DNA of 64,000 bases from Lishizhenia tianjinensis (GCF_900116425.1 NZ_FPAS01000001.1:682001-746000); one strand, 5' to 3'. Shown: positions 1-8,602, numbered from the stretch's first letter. Program-made: numbers and translations. The notes: a model not told the origin generated them from the letters alone.

Positions 1-978
1 AGTAACAAATTTACCTTCTTGTCCAAAGAAAGGTGAATCGTTAATAGAGAACAACATACTCATTGTTGGCTCATCAATAGCGATAGTTTCTAATGGCTCT
101 GGGTTTTCTGCATCACAGATAGAATCTCCAATTTCGAAACCTTCGATACCTGTAATTGCACAAATATCTCCTGGTTGTACTTCGTCTACTTTAATACGCT
201 CAGTACCTTCGAAAACGAATACTTCTTTGATTCTGTGTTTTTGTTGCTCACCATCTCCTTTCGCTAAAACGATAGGTTGGTTTGCTTTCAATACACCTCT
301 AGACAATCTACCGATGGCAATACGACCAACGAAAGAAGAGTAATCTAATGATGTAATCAACATTTGTGTATTTCCTTCCTCAATTTTACGAGGCGGGAAG
401 TAATTCAAGATCTCATCCAATAAAGGAGCTACTGAATCAGTTTGATTTTTCCAATCTGTAGACATCCATCCGTTTTTCGCAGAACCATAAATCGTTGGGA
501 ATTCCAACTGATCTTCGTTTGCGTCTAATTCGAACATCAAATCGAAAACTTTTTCGTGTACTTCATCAGGAGTACAGTTTTCTTTATCTACTTTATTTAC
601 TACTACCAATGGCTTAATACCCATTGATAATGCTTTTTGCAATACGAAACGTGTTTGCGGCATCGGTCCTTCAAAGGCATCTACCAACAAACAAACACCA
701 TCAGCCATGTTCAATACACGCTCTACCTCACCACCAAAGTCGGCGTGACCAGGAGTATCGATAATGTTGATTTTTGTGTTTTTGTAAGTAACAGAAACGT
801 TTTTAGAAACGATAGTAATCCCTCTTTCTCTTTCAAGGTCATTGTTATCCATCATTAACTCACCTGAGTTATTTCTGTCTCTTTCTGTGAAGCTTTCTCC
901 AGCTTCAATCATTCTATCAACCAAAGTTGTCTTACCGTGGTCAACGTGTGCGATAATCGCAATGTTTCTAATTTCCAT
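1..978 (-). CDS. typA: Ribosome-associated GTPase TypA/BipA, N-terminal part (cut by window edge)
   Basis: The reverse strand reads an open frame of 326 codons from an ATG at 978 to the window edge without a stop, so only the N-terminal half is present. It opens MEIRNIAIIAHVDHGKTTLV, giving the G1 loop of a translational GTPase, followed by RERGITIVSKN (switch I), DTPGHADFGGEVER (G3), NKVDKE (G4), and the start of the EF-Tu-like domain 2. The RERGITI and AHVDHGKTTLVD pattern with a short N-terminus is typical of TypA/BipA rather than EF-G or LepA. Family role: a ribosome-binding GTPase that affects 50S assembly and stress adaptation. No perfect -7 promoter box was found just upstream. Confidence 0.95.
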   Translation of the reverse strand, partial: MEIRNIAIIAHVDHGKTTLVDRMIEAGESFTERDRNNSGELMMDNNDLERERGITIVSKNVSVTYKNTKINIIDTPGHADFGGEVERVLNMADGVCLLVDAFEGPMPQTRFVLQKALSMGIKPLVVVNKVDKENCTPDEVHEKVFDLMFELDANEDQLEFPTIYGSAKNGWMSTDWKNQTDSVAPLLDEILNYFPPRKIEEGNTQMLITSLDYSSFVGRIAIGRLSRGVLKANQPIVLAKGDGEQQKHRIKEVFVFEGTERIKVDEVQPGDICAITGIEGFEIGDSICDAENPEPLETIAIDEPTMSMLFSINDSPFFGQEGKFVT

Positions 979-1079
979 TGAATAATTCTAAAATCGGTGC
1001 GAGGTTCTTTCTTCAACCGAACACCAAATTTGTCATTTTTTACTTTACTCTATATTAAGGTCACATTAAACTTTATAGA

Positions 1080-1107
1080 AGTAGGAAGAAGTTGCCTCCC
1101 TCCTACT
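1080..1107 (-). terminator. Weak hairpin downstream of the DEAD-box helicase gene
   Basis: AGTAGGA (1080-1086) pairs with TCCTACT (1101-1107) around a 14-base loop. On the minus strand it follows the helicase stop by about 80 bases but is trailed by only a poor T-tract, so termination is uncertain. The rest of the 979-1189 spacer shows nothing gene-like. Confidence 0.3.
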
Positions 1108-1189
1108 ATTAAGCTTTGCTTTCTTAATCTTTTGTTTGATTTAAAATCTTCATTCAACTTTTTGAACGTATCATTCTAAATCAGATATT

Positions 1190-2995
1190 CTATCGTCTAG
1201 CGCTAGATCTTCTGTTTCCACCTCCAGAACGACTCCCTGGTCTTCTGTCTCTAGAACCAGCGTTTCCTCTTCCTCCGCCTGAGCGACCTCCGAATCCACC
1301 TGATGATCTACCTCCACGTCCACCAGAAGAACGACCACCACCTGAGCGACCTCCACCTGATTTCTCTTTCGATAATTCTATCTTCATTTCTTTACCTTCG
1401 AAGTCAGCTCCGTTGGCTTTTGCTAAGATTTGATCGATGTCTGTTTTGTCTGCATCAAAGAAAGAGTAAGACCCCATTACGTCAATACGACCAATAGAAC
1501 CAGAATTGATTCCTGTTGAATCGCAGATTACACGCAATAATCCACCTTTATTTAATCCATCCTTCTCACCTAAAGTAACAAAGAATCTAGCTTTGTTTTC
1601 ATCGGTTCTACCACGTCCGTTAGAACGACCACCTCTATCACCTCTGTCAGATCTATCTTCTCTGTCAGATGCACTTGCATTAAGGTCTCCCGCATGCTTG
1701 TAGTAGTCTAAGAATCTATTGAACTCAGCAGATACAAATCTTTTGATTACTTCTTCCTTCGTTAAATCTTCGAAGTCAGAAAGTATAGCTGGTAAAAACT
1801 TCTCTATATCAGATTCTTTTACCTCTGTGCTTTTAACTTTGTCTATCATTGCCGTTAACTGAATACCACAAATTGCTTGTGCATCCGGAATATTAGCAAA
1901 TGTAAACTCTGTTCTAATAACACGCTCTATAGCTCTAATCTTACCTTTTTCTCTTGTATTGATCAATACTAAAGATTCACCTTTTCTACCTGCACGTGCT
2001 GTACGTCCAGAACGGTGTGTATAGTTTTCTATATCATCCGGTAAGTTGTAGTTAATTACGTGTGTAATATCGTCTACGTCAATACCACGAGCAGCAACAT
2101 CAGTAGCTACCAACAATTGTAAAGATCTGTTACGGAAAGAATCCATAACTCTATCTCTTTGCGCTTGCGATAAATCACCGTGTAATGCTTCTGCATTGTA
2201 TCCGTCTCTTCCTAATTTTTCAGCTACCATCTGCGTTTCTCTACGCGTACGGCAGAATACTAAACCAAAAATTGAAGGGTTAAAGTCAATCAAACGCTTT
2301 AATGCATGATATCTATCTTTTTCTTTCACACAGAAATAGATGTGCTCAATGTTTGCGTTTGTTTCGTTTTTATGTCCTATCGTTACTTCTAACGGATTTG
2401 ACATATAGTTTTTCGAAATGTTTGCCACTTCTTTTGGCATTGTTGCTGAAAACAACCATACGTTTTTCGACGGTGGTGTTTCTTTTAAGATGAAATCCAA
2501 ATCTTCTTTGAACCCCATGTTCAGCATTTCGTCAGCCTCATCTAAAACAACGTATTCAACGTCGTCTAATCTTGCCGCTTTTCTGTTGATTAAGTCACAC
2601 AGACGTCCTGGTGTTGCTACTATAATAGAGACACCATCTTTCAAAGCTTTCATTTGGCGACGGATATCCGTACCCCCATAAACTGCTTCTACACGTATAG
2701 ACTTATCGTACTTGGAGAAATTTTTAAGGTCGTTTGCAATCTGCAAACACAACTCCCTGGTTGGACAAATAACAAGGCCTTTAGGAGACTTTCCTGGCGA
2801 TGTAATGTTGTTAATCAATGGCAAACCAAATGCGGCTGTTTTCCCCGTCCCTGTTTGAGCCAATCCTACAAAGTCGCTTTCCGTTTGTAATAAATGTGGA
2901 ATTGCTTGTTCTTGAATTGGTGTTGGTGACTCAAAACCAAGGTCTGCTATCGACTTAACTACCTCGCTTCTAAGCCCTAATTCACTAAAGGTCAT
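1190..2995 (-). CDS. DEAD-box ATP-dependent RNA helicase with DbpA-type RNA-binding domain and RG-rich tail
   Basis: 601 residues. The two RecA-like domains show the Q motif region (TPIQEQAIP), Walker A AQTGTGKT, PTREL, TPGR, DEAD as VLDEADEML, SAT, and motif VI HRSGRTARAG. A DbpA/CsdA-type RRM fold follows at about residues 470-550 (FFVTLGEKDGLNKGGLLR). The last 50 residues are almost only Gly, Arg and Ser, an unstructured RNA-binding tail. The arrangement matches the CsdA/DeaD class that unwinds structured RNA in ribosome assembly and cold adaptation. It is single-gene, divergent from the PKD/T9SS gene, with a perfect -7 box 26 bases upstream of its ATG. I leave the symbol blank because DeaD, RhlE and CsdA cannot be separated by eye. 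Confidence 0.93.
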   Translation of the reverse strand: MTFSELGLRSEVVKSIADLGFESPTPIQEQAIPHLLQTESDFVGLAQTGTGKTAAFGLPLINNITSPGKSPKGLVICPTRELCLQIANDLKNFSKYDKSIRVEAVYGGTDIRRQMKALKDGVSIIVATPGRLCDLINRKAARLDDVEYVVLDEADEMLNMGFKEDLDFILKETPPSKNVWLFSATMPKEVANISKNYMSNPLEVTIGHKNETNANIEHIYFCVKEKDRYHALKRLIDFNPSIFGLVFCRTRRETQMVAEKLGRDGYNAEALHGDLSQAQRDRVMDSFRNRSLQLLVATDVAARGIDVDDITHVINYNLPDDIENYTHRSGRTARAGRKGESLVLINTREKGKIRAIERVIRTEFTFANIPDAQAICGIQLTAMIDKVKSTEVKESDIEKFLPAILSDFEDLTKEEVIKRFVSAEFNRFLDYYKHAGDLNASASDREDRSDRGDRGGRSNGRGRTDENKARFFVTLGEKDGLNKGGLLRVICDSTGINSGSIGRIDVMGSYSFFDADKTDIDQILAKANGADFEGKEMKIELSKEKSGGGRSGGGRSSGGRGGRSSGGFGGRSGGGRGNAGSRDRRPGSRSGGGNRRSSARR

Positions 2996-3020
2996 AAAAT
3001 ATATTATCTAAAATTGACTG

Positions 3021-3028
3021 CAAAGATA
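3021..3028 (-). promoter_or_regulatory. -7 promoter box of the RNA helicase gene
   Basis: Minus strand reads TATCTTTG, a perfect match to the Bacteroidota TAnnTTTG box. A TTG lies 22 bases further upstream as a possible -33 element. The predicted leader is about 20 bases. Confidence 0.7.
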
Positions 3029-3155
3029 CCACATTTAAATGAAACGAGTGCAAAAGCAAGAAAATAAAAGAGTTACTAAAGTTTTAACAACCAAAAGTTT
3101 ACAAGTTCAGACAACCAAATAGAAAACACAAAGTACTTAAACTAAACACTTTATC

Positions 3156-4040
3156 ATGAAAACAATTTTACTTTCAATTACTGCGCTGTTCATAGGAGTA
3201 GCCGCTTACGCTCAAAACTGTGTTGCCGACTTCAGCATTACCAATGTTGGCAATAGTTTTACTTTTAATTTCACCGGGAATCAACCTACCAATGCTAGTA
3301 TTTACTGGAATATTGCTGGTCAGAATTACACCGGAACAACGGTAACAGCAACCATTCCTGGTCCGAGTATGGACTTTGTAAGCTGTCAAGTAACCTTAAT
3401 TGACTCAGTCAATAACTTATTTTGTTCAGATTCTAAATTAGACACTTTATTTATCCCTGGATCTACCAACAATTATTGTATGGCCGATTTTGACCTTTTA
3501 CAAGATTCTACGAGTATCAACGATTATTACTTAATCAATCAATCTACCTATAGTTCTAATTTACAATATGTCATGTGGGATTTTGGTGATGGTACAGCGA
3601 CCAACGATCCGTATCCTTCACACAATTATGCTAATGTAGGTACCTATGTTATCTCCCTTTTCATTTATACGGATTCTTGTTGGTCTATTGCAACAGATAC
3701 CTTAGAGGTAACTTCAAAGTCTACAGGTACGTGGGTTTATGTTATAGATGAAGCATCACTTGCTACGCAAGCGGTAGGTAACTTTGTTGAACTCAAACTC
3801 TATCCCAACCCGTCTAAAGGAATAGATATGAACCTTTCATTCAGTGCTCAAGTAGCTTCTGACATACAGGTCTCAATTTACTCTGTAACGGGATCTAGCG
3901 TTCATAATCAAACGTTAACCTCTAAAATCGGCCGTAATGATTTACGCCTTCCTACACATCAACTTTCTAAAGGAATGTATTTTGTGGAGATAACTGACTT
4001 CAAAGGAAATAAAGAAACTTTGAGATTTGTGGTAGAATAA
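3156..4040 (+). CDS. Secreted PKD-domain protein with type IX secretion C-terminal sorting domain
   Basis: 294 residues. A Sec signal peptide (MKTILLSITALFIGVAAYAQ) is cut after AQ. Residues about 108-185 form a PKD-like beta-sandwich containing WDFGDGT and a tyrosine-rich strand. The C-terminus (about 220-294) carries LKLYPNPSKG, then MYFVEITDFKGNKETLRFVVE, the hallmark of a type A T9SS sorting domain, so the protein should cross the outer membrane and be cleaved or anchored there. No catalytic domain is visible; the first 100 residues are a second, unassigned beta-rich module. It is a lone gene that converges on the PH-domain gene through a shared terminator. Function is unknown; an adhesive or structural surface role is inference. 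Confidence 0.88.
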   Translation: MKTILLSITALFIGVAAYAQNCVADFSITNVGNSFTFNFTGNQPTNASIYWNIAGQNYTGTTVTATIPGPSMDFVSCQVTLIDSVNNLFCSDSKLDTLFIPGSTNNYCMADFDLLQDSTSINDYYLINQSTYSSNLQYVMWDFGDGTATNDPYPSHNYANVGTYVISLFIYTDSCWSIATDTLEVTSKSTGTWVYVIDEASLATQAVGNFVELKLYPNPSKGIDMNLSFSAQVASDIQVSIYSVTGSSVHNQTLTSKIGRNDLRLPTHQLSKGMYFVEITDFKGNKETLRFVVE

Positions 4041-4061
4041 TTACGGTTTGAAGAAAAAGAG

Positions 4062-4097
4062 AATAAAGGTGTACTTCGGTATGCCTTTATTGTTTTT
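4062..4097. terminator. Bidirectional terminator with UUCG tetraloop
   Basis: A 13-pair stem (4062-4074 with 4079-4091, two G-T wobbles) closes on the very stable C(TTCG)G tetraloop, with T-tracts on both sides (TGTTTTTGG on plus, TTCTCTTTTTCTTC on minus). It serves both convergent genes, and the stop codon of the minus-strand gene (4087-4089) lies inside the stem. Confidence 0.8.
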
Positions 4098-4518
4098 GGG
4101 TTACTATTATTCCCGCATTTCTTTTGAGAAGTTCTTGAATGAATTCGTCTTCGTTTTTGGGACTAATATAAATCTCGTTGTACTTCTCATACTTAATCAC
4201 TAGTCCTTTTCTAGCCGTTGCTGGTCTTATGCCAGACCACAGCATAGTATTTCTTTCTATGTGCGTAATAGTATTTATCAATAAGCTACCTTTCATTGGT
4301 CCCCAACTGTACCTCAGAACATTGTTCTCTAGGGTATATTTACAGGTTAGAGAAAACCAAAGGATACACAACATAGTAATCCCCAAACATATTGACCCCA
4401 CAAAACTTTCGGGTGAATCAGGTTGAATAACTTCCATATAAAACACCCAAACAAATAGGGCGAGTAAGAGGAACATTAATCCGGCAAAGAAAGTGTCGAT
4501 TCTACTTTTAAAAACCAT
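4087..4518 (-). CDS. PH-domain-like membrane protein, uncharacterised
   Basis: 143 residues from the ATG at 4518 (MVFKSRIDTFFAG). An upstream in-frame ATG at 4557 would add 13 residues, but MVFKSRID followed at once by a membrane helix looks like the usual family start. Two membrane helices (about residues 9-28 and 37-56) are followed by a small beta-rich domain resembling bacterial PH domains, ending in a motif around YNEIYISPKNEDEFIQELLK that I recognise from many Bacteroidota membrane proteins of this size. No enzyme motif is present. Its role is unknown. It is divergent from the membrane protein/XRE pair, so the two may share control elements in the spacer. Confidence 0.7.
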   Translation of the reverse strand: MVFKSRIDTFFAGLMFLLLALFVWVFYMEVIQPDSPESFVGSICLGITMLCILWFSLTCKYTLENNVLRYSWGPMKGSLLINTITHIERNTMLWSGIRPATARKGLVIKYEKYNEIYISPKNEDEFIQELLKRNAGIIVTQKQ

Positions 4519-4568
4519 TGTTTCAATAATTTGCTGCGAAAATAATAAGATTTTCATAAATGTTAAAA

Positions 4569-4586
4569 TGTAATAAAAACATTACA
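4569..4586. promoter_or_regulatory. Dyad 1 upstream of the membrane protein/XRE pair
   Basis: TGTAAT and ATTACA separated by six bases, equivalent to GTAA-N8-TTAC (4570-4585). It lies 50-67 bases before the ATG of the membrane protein gene and is a candidate operator for the regulator encoded downstream. Confidence 0.5.
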
Positions 4587-4590
4587 CTAT

Positions 4591-4606
4591 GTAAAGTTTT
4601 CTTTAC
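4591..4606. promoter_or_regulatory. Dyad 2, same GTAA-N8-TTAC layout
   Basis: GTAAAG-TTTT-CTTTAC is a perfect dyad with the same GTAA-N8-TTAC layout as dyad 1, displaced by exactly 21 bases (two helical turns). It overlaps TACTTTTT (4604-4611), a one-mismatch -7 box for the plus-strand gene. Confidence 0.5.
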
Positions 4607-4619
4607 TTTTTTAGAGAAC

Positions 4620-4633
4620 TGTAAAAAATTACA
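4620..4633. promoter_or_regulatory. Dyad 3 directly before the start codon
   Basis: TGTAA-AAAA-TTACA, two bases before the ATG at 4636. It has the same half-sites as dyads 1 and 2, but the inner spacing is 4 rather than 8 bases. Confidence 0.35.
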
Positions 4634-4635
4634 CC

Positions 4636-5115
4636 ATGAAAATCAATTATTTACTCCCCCATTCCTTTAAGAAAATTGGACTTATATTAATTATACCCTC
4701 TCTGCTACTTGGCATACTAGGACTTTTTTTAGATTTTAAAATTGATGCTTTAACACTTGAAGTTCCCGCTTTGTTCGCAGATAATTTTCTAGCACCGGGA
4801 AAAGATAACTTTAGGTTTATCACCAATAATTTAACAGATGAACTAGCAGCCATAGTTTTTTTACTCGGAGCAATATTCATTGCATTTTCCAGAGAAAAAA
4901 CCGAAGATGAATTCATCACTAAAATTCGATTAGAAAGTCTAGTGTGGGCCGTATACATTAATTACGGAATCTTATTTTTATGCTTTCTTTTCATCTATAA
5001 CTTCTCCTTTTTAAACGTTATGATTTACAATCTCTTTACAGTTTTAATCATATTTATACTCAGGTATTACTGGAAGCTATTTCTACTTAAAAAACAACTG
5101 GGACATGAAGAATAA
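4636..5115 (+). CDS. Four-helix membrane protein paired with an XRE regulator
   Basis: 159 residues with four predicted membrane helices (about 14-32, 69-84, 101-121, 125-143), basic ends, and no catalytic motif. I do not recognise a named family. The gene overlaps the downstream XRE regulator by 11 bases, so the two are translationally coupled. The pattern small integral membrane protein plus YozG/YgzD-like XRE protein recurs in Firmicutes and Bacteroidota, where the membrane partner is generally uncharacterised. Three GTAA/TTAC dyads precede it, suggesting autoregulation. A membrane-stress or signal role is inference. Confidence 0.75.
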   Translation: MKINYLLPHSFKKIGLILIIPSLLLGILGLFLDFKIDALTLEVPALFADNFLAPGKDNFRFITNNLTDELAAIVFLLGAIFIAFSREKTEDEFITKIRLESLVWAVYINYGILFLCFLFIYNFSFLNVMIYNLFTVLIIFILRYYWKLFLLKKQLGHEE

Positions 5116-5308
5116 TTTAAAAGTAGAACGCGCAAAAAAGGATATGACACAGGCGCAATTGGCAGAAAAAATCGGCGTGAGCAGACAAACCATTAACGCT
5201 ACAGAAAAAGGGAAATATATACCTTCTACTCTACTTGCACTTAAAATGGCATCTGTTTTTGAATGTAAAGTAGAAGATATTTTTGAGATAGAAGCCAGTG
5301 ACCTTTAA
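5105..5308 (+). CDS. Small XRE/Cro-CI family transcriptional regulator
   Basis: 67 residues, essentially one helix-turn-helix domain. MTQAQLAEKIGVSRQTINATEKGKYIPSTLLALKMASVFECKVEDIF covers all five helices of the Cro/CI fold, with the recognition helix at SRQTINATEKG. There is no sensory domain, as in YozG/YgzD-like regulators, so activity is probably set by abundance or by its membrane partner encoded just upstream (11-base overlap). The candidate binding sites are the GTAA-N8-TTAC dyads at 4569-4606. Its stop overlaps the stop of the convergent M28 peptidase gene by four bases. Confidence 0.9.
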   Translation: MKNNLKVERAKKDMTQAQLAEKIGVSRQTINATEKGKYIPSTLLALKMASVFECKVEDIFEIEASDL

Positions 5309-6225
5309 TCTGTCAGCATTTCATAAACGGCATTTATCACCAAGGACATACGGTGAAAATCTAGGTTTTCCATTACATCCGTACTTTGGTGATAGTGCTT
5401 ATTTCTAAAAAACGCAGTATCTGTGATCATTAGTGCTGGAATATTAAAATGCCAATAATTTCTATGATCTGAAAAAGCAATACCTACCAAACTCTCTGGT
5501 CCTTTAAAACGTTTGGTTCTTACTTTAGCTTTTCGTTTATATTTTCTACACCACTTATCAACGCTTGAATGTCCACCAATTTTCTGAACCAAGGTGATGT
5601 AATTTCCGCGTTTACCGTAAAATAGTGATAGAAATTTAGCGGGGTAGTCTTGTGTATTTTTTTGATCTTTAAAATAAGCGATCATCTCTAAACTTACCAT
5701 AATCTCAACCTCAACACTGTCTTTCACTAAGCTTTGAGCATGTATAAAACTCCCCATATTTTGGGTTCCATAGTAAGGAGGCTCTTCTAATGTATAGGCT
5801 ACTAAATCTACCCTTTTGCTTAATTCTTTCCCCTGCAGCATACGGGCTAATTCTAATAAACCGACCACCCCACTTGCATTATCATCAGCGCCTTCCGAAA
5901 TTCCACATACATCGTAATGCGCGCCAATAATAGTGCGTTTAGCAGTTATAGGACCAAAGGAACATATCACATTTTTATACTTTCTACCATCAACTTCAAA
6001 GGACTGATACCAAACTGTATCACTATAACTTTCAAAAACAGATTTCAGGTAGGCCGCTACCCTATTCAGTTCTTTAACATTTTTATAATGCCTGTATTCG
6101 CCAGATTTTGTGATAGTCGTGAAGTGCTTTTTGATAAACGTTGTATCACTCTCTTGAGCATGAGAAAGCTCAGTTAATAATACACTTAGAATAAAAAGCA
6201 AAGACGTGGCTATACATTTTGTCAT
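5305..6225 (-). CDS. Secreted M28-family zinc aminopeptidase
   Basis: 306 residues from the ATG at 6225; a longer frame from 6300 adds 25 residues that precede an obvious signal peptide (MTKCIATSLLFILSVLLTELSHAQ), so the inner start is chosen. Metal ligands of M28 peptidases are seen in order: GAHYDVCG (His/Asp), GADDNASGV (bridging Asp), TLEEPPY (Glu-Glu catalytic and ligand pair), and the late HYHQSTD histidine. It probably removes N-terminal residues from peptides in the periplasm or outside the cell. No T9SS tail and no PA domain are present, so periplasmic location is likely. It converges on the XRE gene with a 4-base overlap. Confidence 0.9.
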   Translation of the reverse strand: MTKCIATSLLFILSVLLTELSHAQESDTTFIKKHFTTITKSGEYRHYKNVKELNRVAAYLKSVFESYSDTVWYQSFEVDGRKYKNVICSFGPITAKRTIIGAHYDVCGISEGADDNASGVVGLLELARMLQGKELSKRVDLVAYTLEEPPYYGTQNMGSFIHAQSLVKDSVEVEIMVSLEMIAYFKDQKNTQDYPAKFLSLFYGKRGNYITLVQKIGGHSSVDKWCRKYKRKAKVRTKRFKGPESLVGIAFSDHRNYWHFNIPALMITDTAFFRNKHYHQSTDVMENLDFHRMSLVINAVYEMLTD

Positions 6226-6341
6226 GGGAAAGGATTTTCTGTGATAAGAGTTACAGAGCAAGATAAATAAAATCTCGAAATTTATTCCATCTTTCAACAA
6301 AGGACAACAGTATTATTTAGACATTTGTAAAAACACTGTAT

Positions 6342-7193
6342 ATGCATACACTTCCAATTTATACCATAAAAGAGTTCAAAACAAAAACCAGTGAATTTTA
6401 TGTGAATGATTTGAGTGAGCATTTACATACCCATCATTTTATTCACAAACCGCATAAGCACGACTTTTACATTTGCGTGCTCTTCACCAAAGGAAGAGGA
6501 AGGCATGAAATTGATTTTAAATCTTATGAAGTAGAACCGGGCAGTGTATTTTTCTTAAAACCCGGAAGTATGCATCACTGGACCTTTGAAGAAAAAGCTG
6601 AAGGATACATCTTTTTTCATTCCAAGAGTTTTTACGATCTCAATTACCAGAATAGGCAATTACATGACTTTCCTTTTTATTTCTCCTTGTATAATCCACC
6701 CGTGATTTACCTTACTCCTGAGGATGTAAAACAGACCTTACCGCTATTGGAGTTATTGAGAAAAGAAGAAAATGAAGACAGCTACACAGCCATCAAACGG
6801 GCTTCTTTGATAGATTTAATTTATATCAATTTTGCAAGATTGTATTCGCATCAGCAGGGAAAACAAGAAAGTAAAGCCAGTTATCTTTTAAAACTTCAAG
6901 CATTTGAAGCCTTGGTGAATCAAAATTATCAACTTGAAAAGTCGCCAAATTTCTATGCTGAAAAGCTCAATGTTTCCATTAAACACCTGAACAGAATAGT
7001 AAAAGATACCTTAAACATAACTGCCTCACAGTTTATTGCAGATCGTATAATACTTGAAGCTAAAAAACTGCTTATACACGCAGATTATCGCGTAGTTGAG
7101 GTTGCAGATACCTTAGGTTATGATGATGCCTCTTACTTTATTCGCTTCTTTAAAAAACACACGGGTTTAACCCCCAATAAATTTGCAGGATAA
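6342..7193 (+). CDS. AraC-family transcriptional regulator with cupin sensor domain
   Basis: 283 residues. The N-terminal half (about 1-150) is an AraC-type cupin: paired histidines in HTHHFIHKPHKHDFYICVLF, and EVEPGSVFFLKPGSMHHW, a typical ligand pocket. The C-terminal 95 residues hold the two helix-turn-helix units (KSPNFYAEKLNVSIKHLNRIVKD and VVEVADTLGYDDASYFIRFFKK), ending PNKF as usual. It is monocistronic, transcribed away from the M28 gene and converging on the recF operon. The target and inducer cannot be read from the sequence; divergent control of the M28 peptidase gene is a reasonable guess. Confidence 0.9.
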   Translation: MHTLPIYTIKEFKTKTSEFYVNDLSEHLHTHHFIHKPHKHDFYICVLFTKGRGRHEIDFKSYEVEPGSVFFLKPGSMHHWTFEEKAEGYIFFHSKSFYDLNYQNRQLHDFPFYFSLYNPPVIYLTPEDVKQTLPLLELLRKEENEDSYTAIKRASLIDLIYINFARLYSHQQGKQESKASYLLKLQAFEALVNQNYQLEKSPNFYAEKLNVSIKHLNRIVKDTLNITASQFIADRIILEAKKLLIHADYRVVEVADTLGYDDASYFIRFFKKHTGLTPNKFAG

Positions 7194-7200
7194 AAGGAAC

Positions 7201-7497
7201 TTATCCGAACCACACATCTTTGATCATTTCAAAGCCAGCACGTTGGTTAACACGTTGAATAATTACTTGTTTTCCATGCATTAATTCATCGCGCATCACT
7301 GAAGAATTCAAGGTTAAATACAAAACTTCATTCTTTATGACCATCTTTTCAGTTCTGTTGGCAACGGCCTTCCCCATCATTTCTTCCCACGCTTCAATAA
7401 TGGTCATTTCTGCCATTTTATCATCTAACTTGTAAGCCTTTAACAATTTATTAATTGCATCACCCAAAGTTACTTCACCCTTTCCTCTTTCACTCAT
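7201..7497 (-). CDS. DUF721 (DciA-like) protein
   Basis: 98 residues. The pattern LGDAINKLLKAYKLDDKMAEMTIIEAWEEMMGKAVANRTEKM followed by LYLTLNSSVMRDELMHGKQVII is the DUF721 domain, related to the DnaB helicase loader DciA. The gene is the last of the recF operon and overlaps recF by 8 bases; the recF-DUF721 pair is conserved in Bacteroidota, consistent with a DNA replication or repair role. The C-terminal extension of longer DciA proteins is missing, so direct helicase loading is inference. Confidence 0.87.
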   Translation of the reverse strand: MSERGKGEVTLGDAINKLLKAYKLDDKMAEMTIIEAWEEMMGKAVANRTEKMVIKNEVLYLTLNSSVMRDELMHGKQVIIQRVNQRAGFEMIKDVWFG

Positions 7498-8602
7498 GAT
7501 TTACCTCCTCTAATTCGTTCTTTTCTATCTCAAATAATCGTATGGGCACTTCAATTGCCTTGAAGATTTGCTCCACTCTTTCCTTATCTGTATCCGTTAC
7601 TAAAACTTGCCCAAATTCATGCTTGTGGACCAACTCCATGAGTCGTTGAACCCTTTCGTTATCTAATTTATCAAAAATATCATCTAACATGAGTATGGGA
7701 ACCACATTTAATTGTTCCTTCAACCATTCAAACTGTGCAAGTCTAAGAGCGGTAAGGTAAGATTTTTGTTGACCTTGGCTACCAAATTTCTTAATGGGAT
7801 GACCGTTAATGGTAAAAATCAAATCATCTTTGTGCACCCCTACGGTAGAATACTGTTTTCTTAAATCATTGCGCTCTGCTTGGCGCACCAATTCCATAAA
7901 ATCAGCATTGTGCAATTGACTTTTATATTCAAAACCTACCTCTTCCTTGCTACCCGAAATTAGGGCATAATACTTTTGAAAAACCGGCGTGAAATCAGAA
8001 ATAAAATCCTTTCTTCTTTCATAAACCATTTGTCCGTAACGCACCAATTGATCATCCCAAACATCTATACTTTCGCGGTTAAAGAAACCAAAGTTTCCCA
8101 TTTGCTTAAGAACGGCGTTACGTTGATCTACAACCTTTATGTATTTGGTAAGATTATCTAGGAAACTTCTATCAAATTGGGAGATAATTCCATCCATCCA
8201 CTTACGGCGCAATTCACTTCCTTCGGAAATTAAATTTCTATCGTAGGGTGAAATCATAACTGACGGAAACAAACCAATGTGCTGAGCTAATTTCTCGTAT
8301 TCTACCTTGTTTTTTTTGAAAACTTTTTTACTTCCAGCCTTTACAGCACAATAGATATCAATTTTCTTTTGTTCCTTGTACCATTCGCCTTGCAATACAA
8401 AAAACTTTTCTTCGAAATTGATGTTTTGTCTGTCTACAGGGTTAAGGTAAGATTTGCACATACTTAAATAATGAACGGCATCTAAGAGGTTTGTTTTACC
8501 TGCACCATTCATCCCCACAAAGCAATTCACTTCTGGAGAAAGTTCAAACTCTGCTTGCTTGTAGTTTTTAAAATTTACAAGCGATAATTTATTTAAGTAC
8601 AT
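7490..8602 (-). CDS. recF: DNA replication and repair protein RecF
   Basis: 370 residues, normal for RecF. Walker A is GMNGAGKTNLLDAVHYLSMC near residue 35, the ABC-type signature is FGSQGQQKSYLTALRLAQ, and Walker B is ILMLDDIFDKLD. RecF binds gapped DNA with RecR and helps RecO load RecA. The N-terminal MYLNKLSLVNFKNYK is the usual start. The gene begins immediately at the end of the aminotransferase gene (no spacer) and overlaps the DUF721 gene at its end, so it is read from the rhomboid promoter. Confidence 0.97.
   Translation of the reverse strand: MYLNKLSLVNFKNYKQAEFELSPEVNCFVGMNGAGKTNLLDAVHYLSMCKSYLNPVDRQNINFEEKFFVLQGEWYKEQKKIDIYCAVKAGSKKVFKKNKVEYEKLAQHIGLFPSVMISPYDRNLISEGSELRRKWMDGIISQFDRSFLDNLTKYIKVVDQRNAVLKQMGNFGFFNRESIDVWDDQLVRYGQMVYERRKDFISDFTPVFQKYYALISGSKEEVGFEYKSQLHNADFMELVRQAERNDLRKQYSTVGVHKDDLIFTINGHPIKKFGSQGQQKSYLTALRLAQFEWLKEQLNVVPILMLDDIFDKLDNERVQRLMELVHKHEFGQVLVTDTDKERVEQIFKAIEVPIRLFEIEKNELEEVNHE

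Noticed and set aside
975-995. ATTCTAAA half-site upstream of typA, similar to the shared palindrome
   Set aside because: Only one arm matches; the other differs at two or more of seven positions, so it is not counted as a third site.
1171-1356. Val/Glu-rich minus-strand frame within the helicase gene end
   Set aside because: It is a shifted reading of the Gly/Arg/Ser-rich tail of the helicase and shows only the composition bias of that region.
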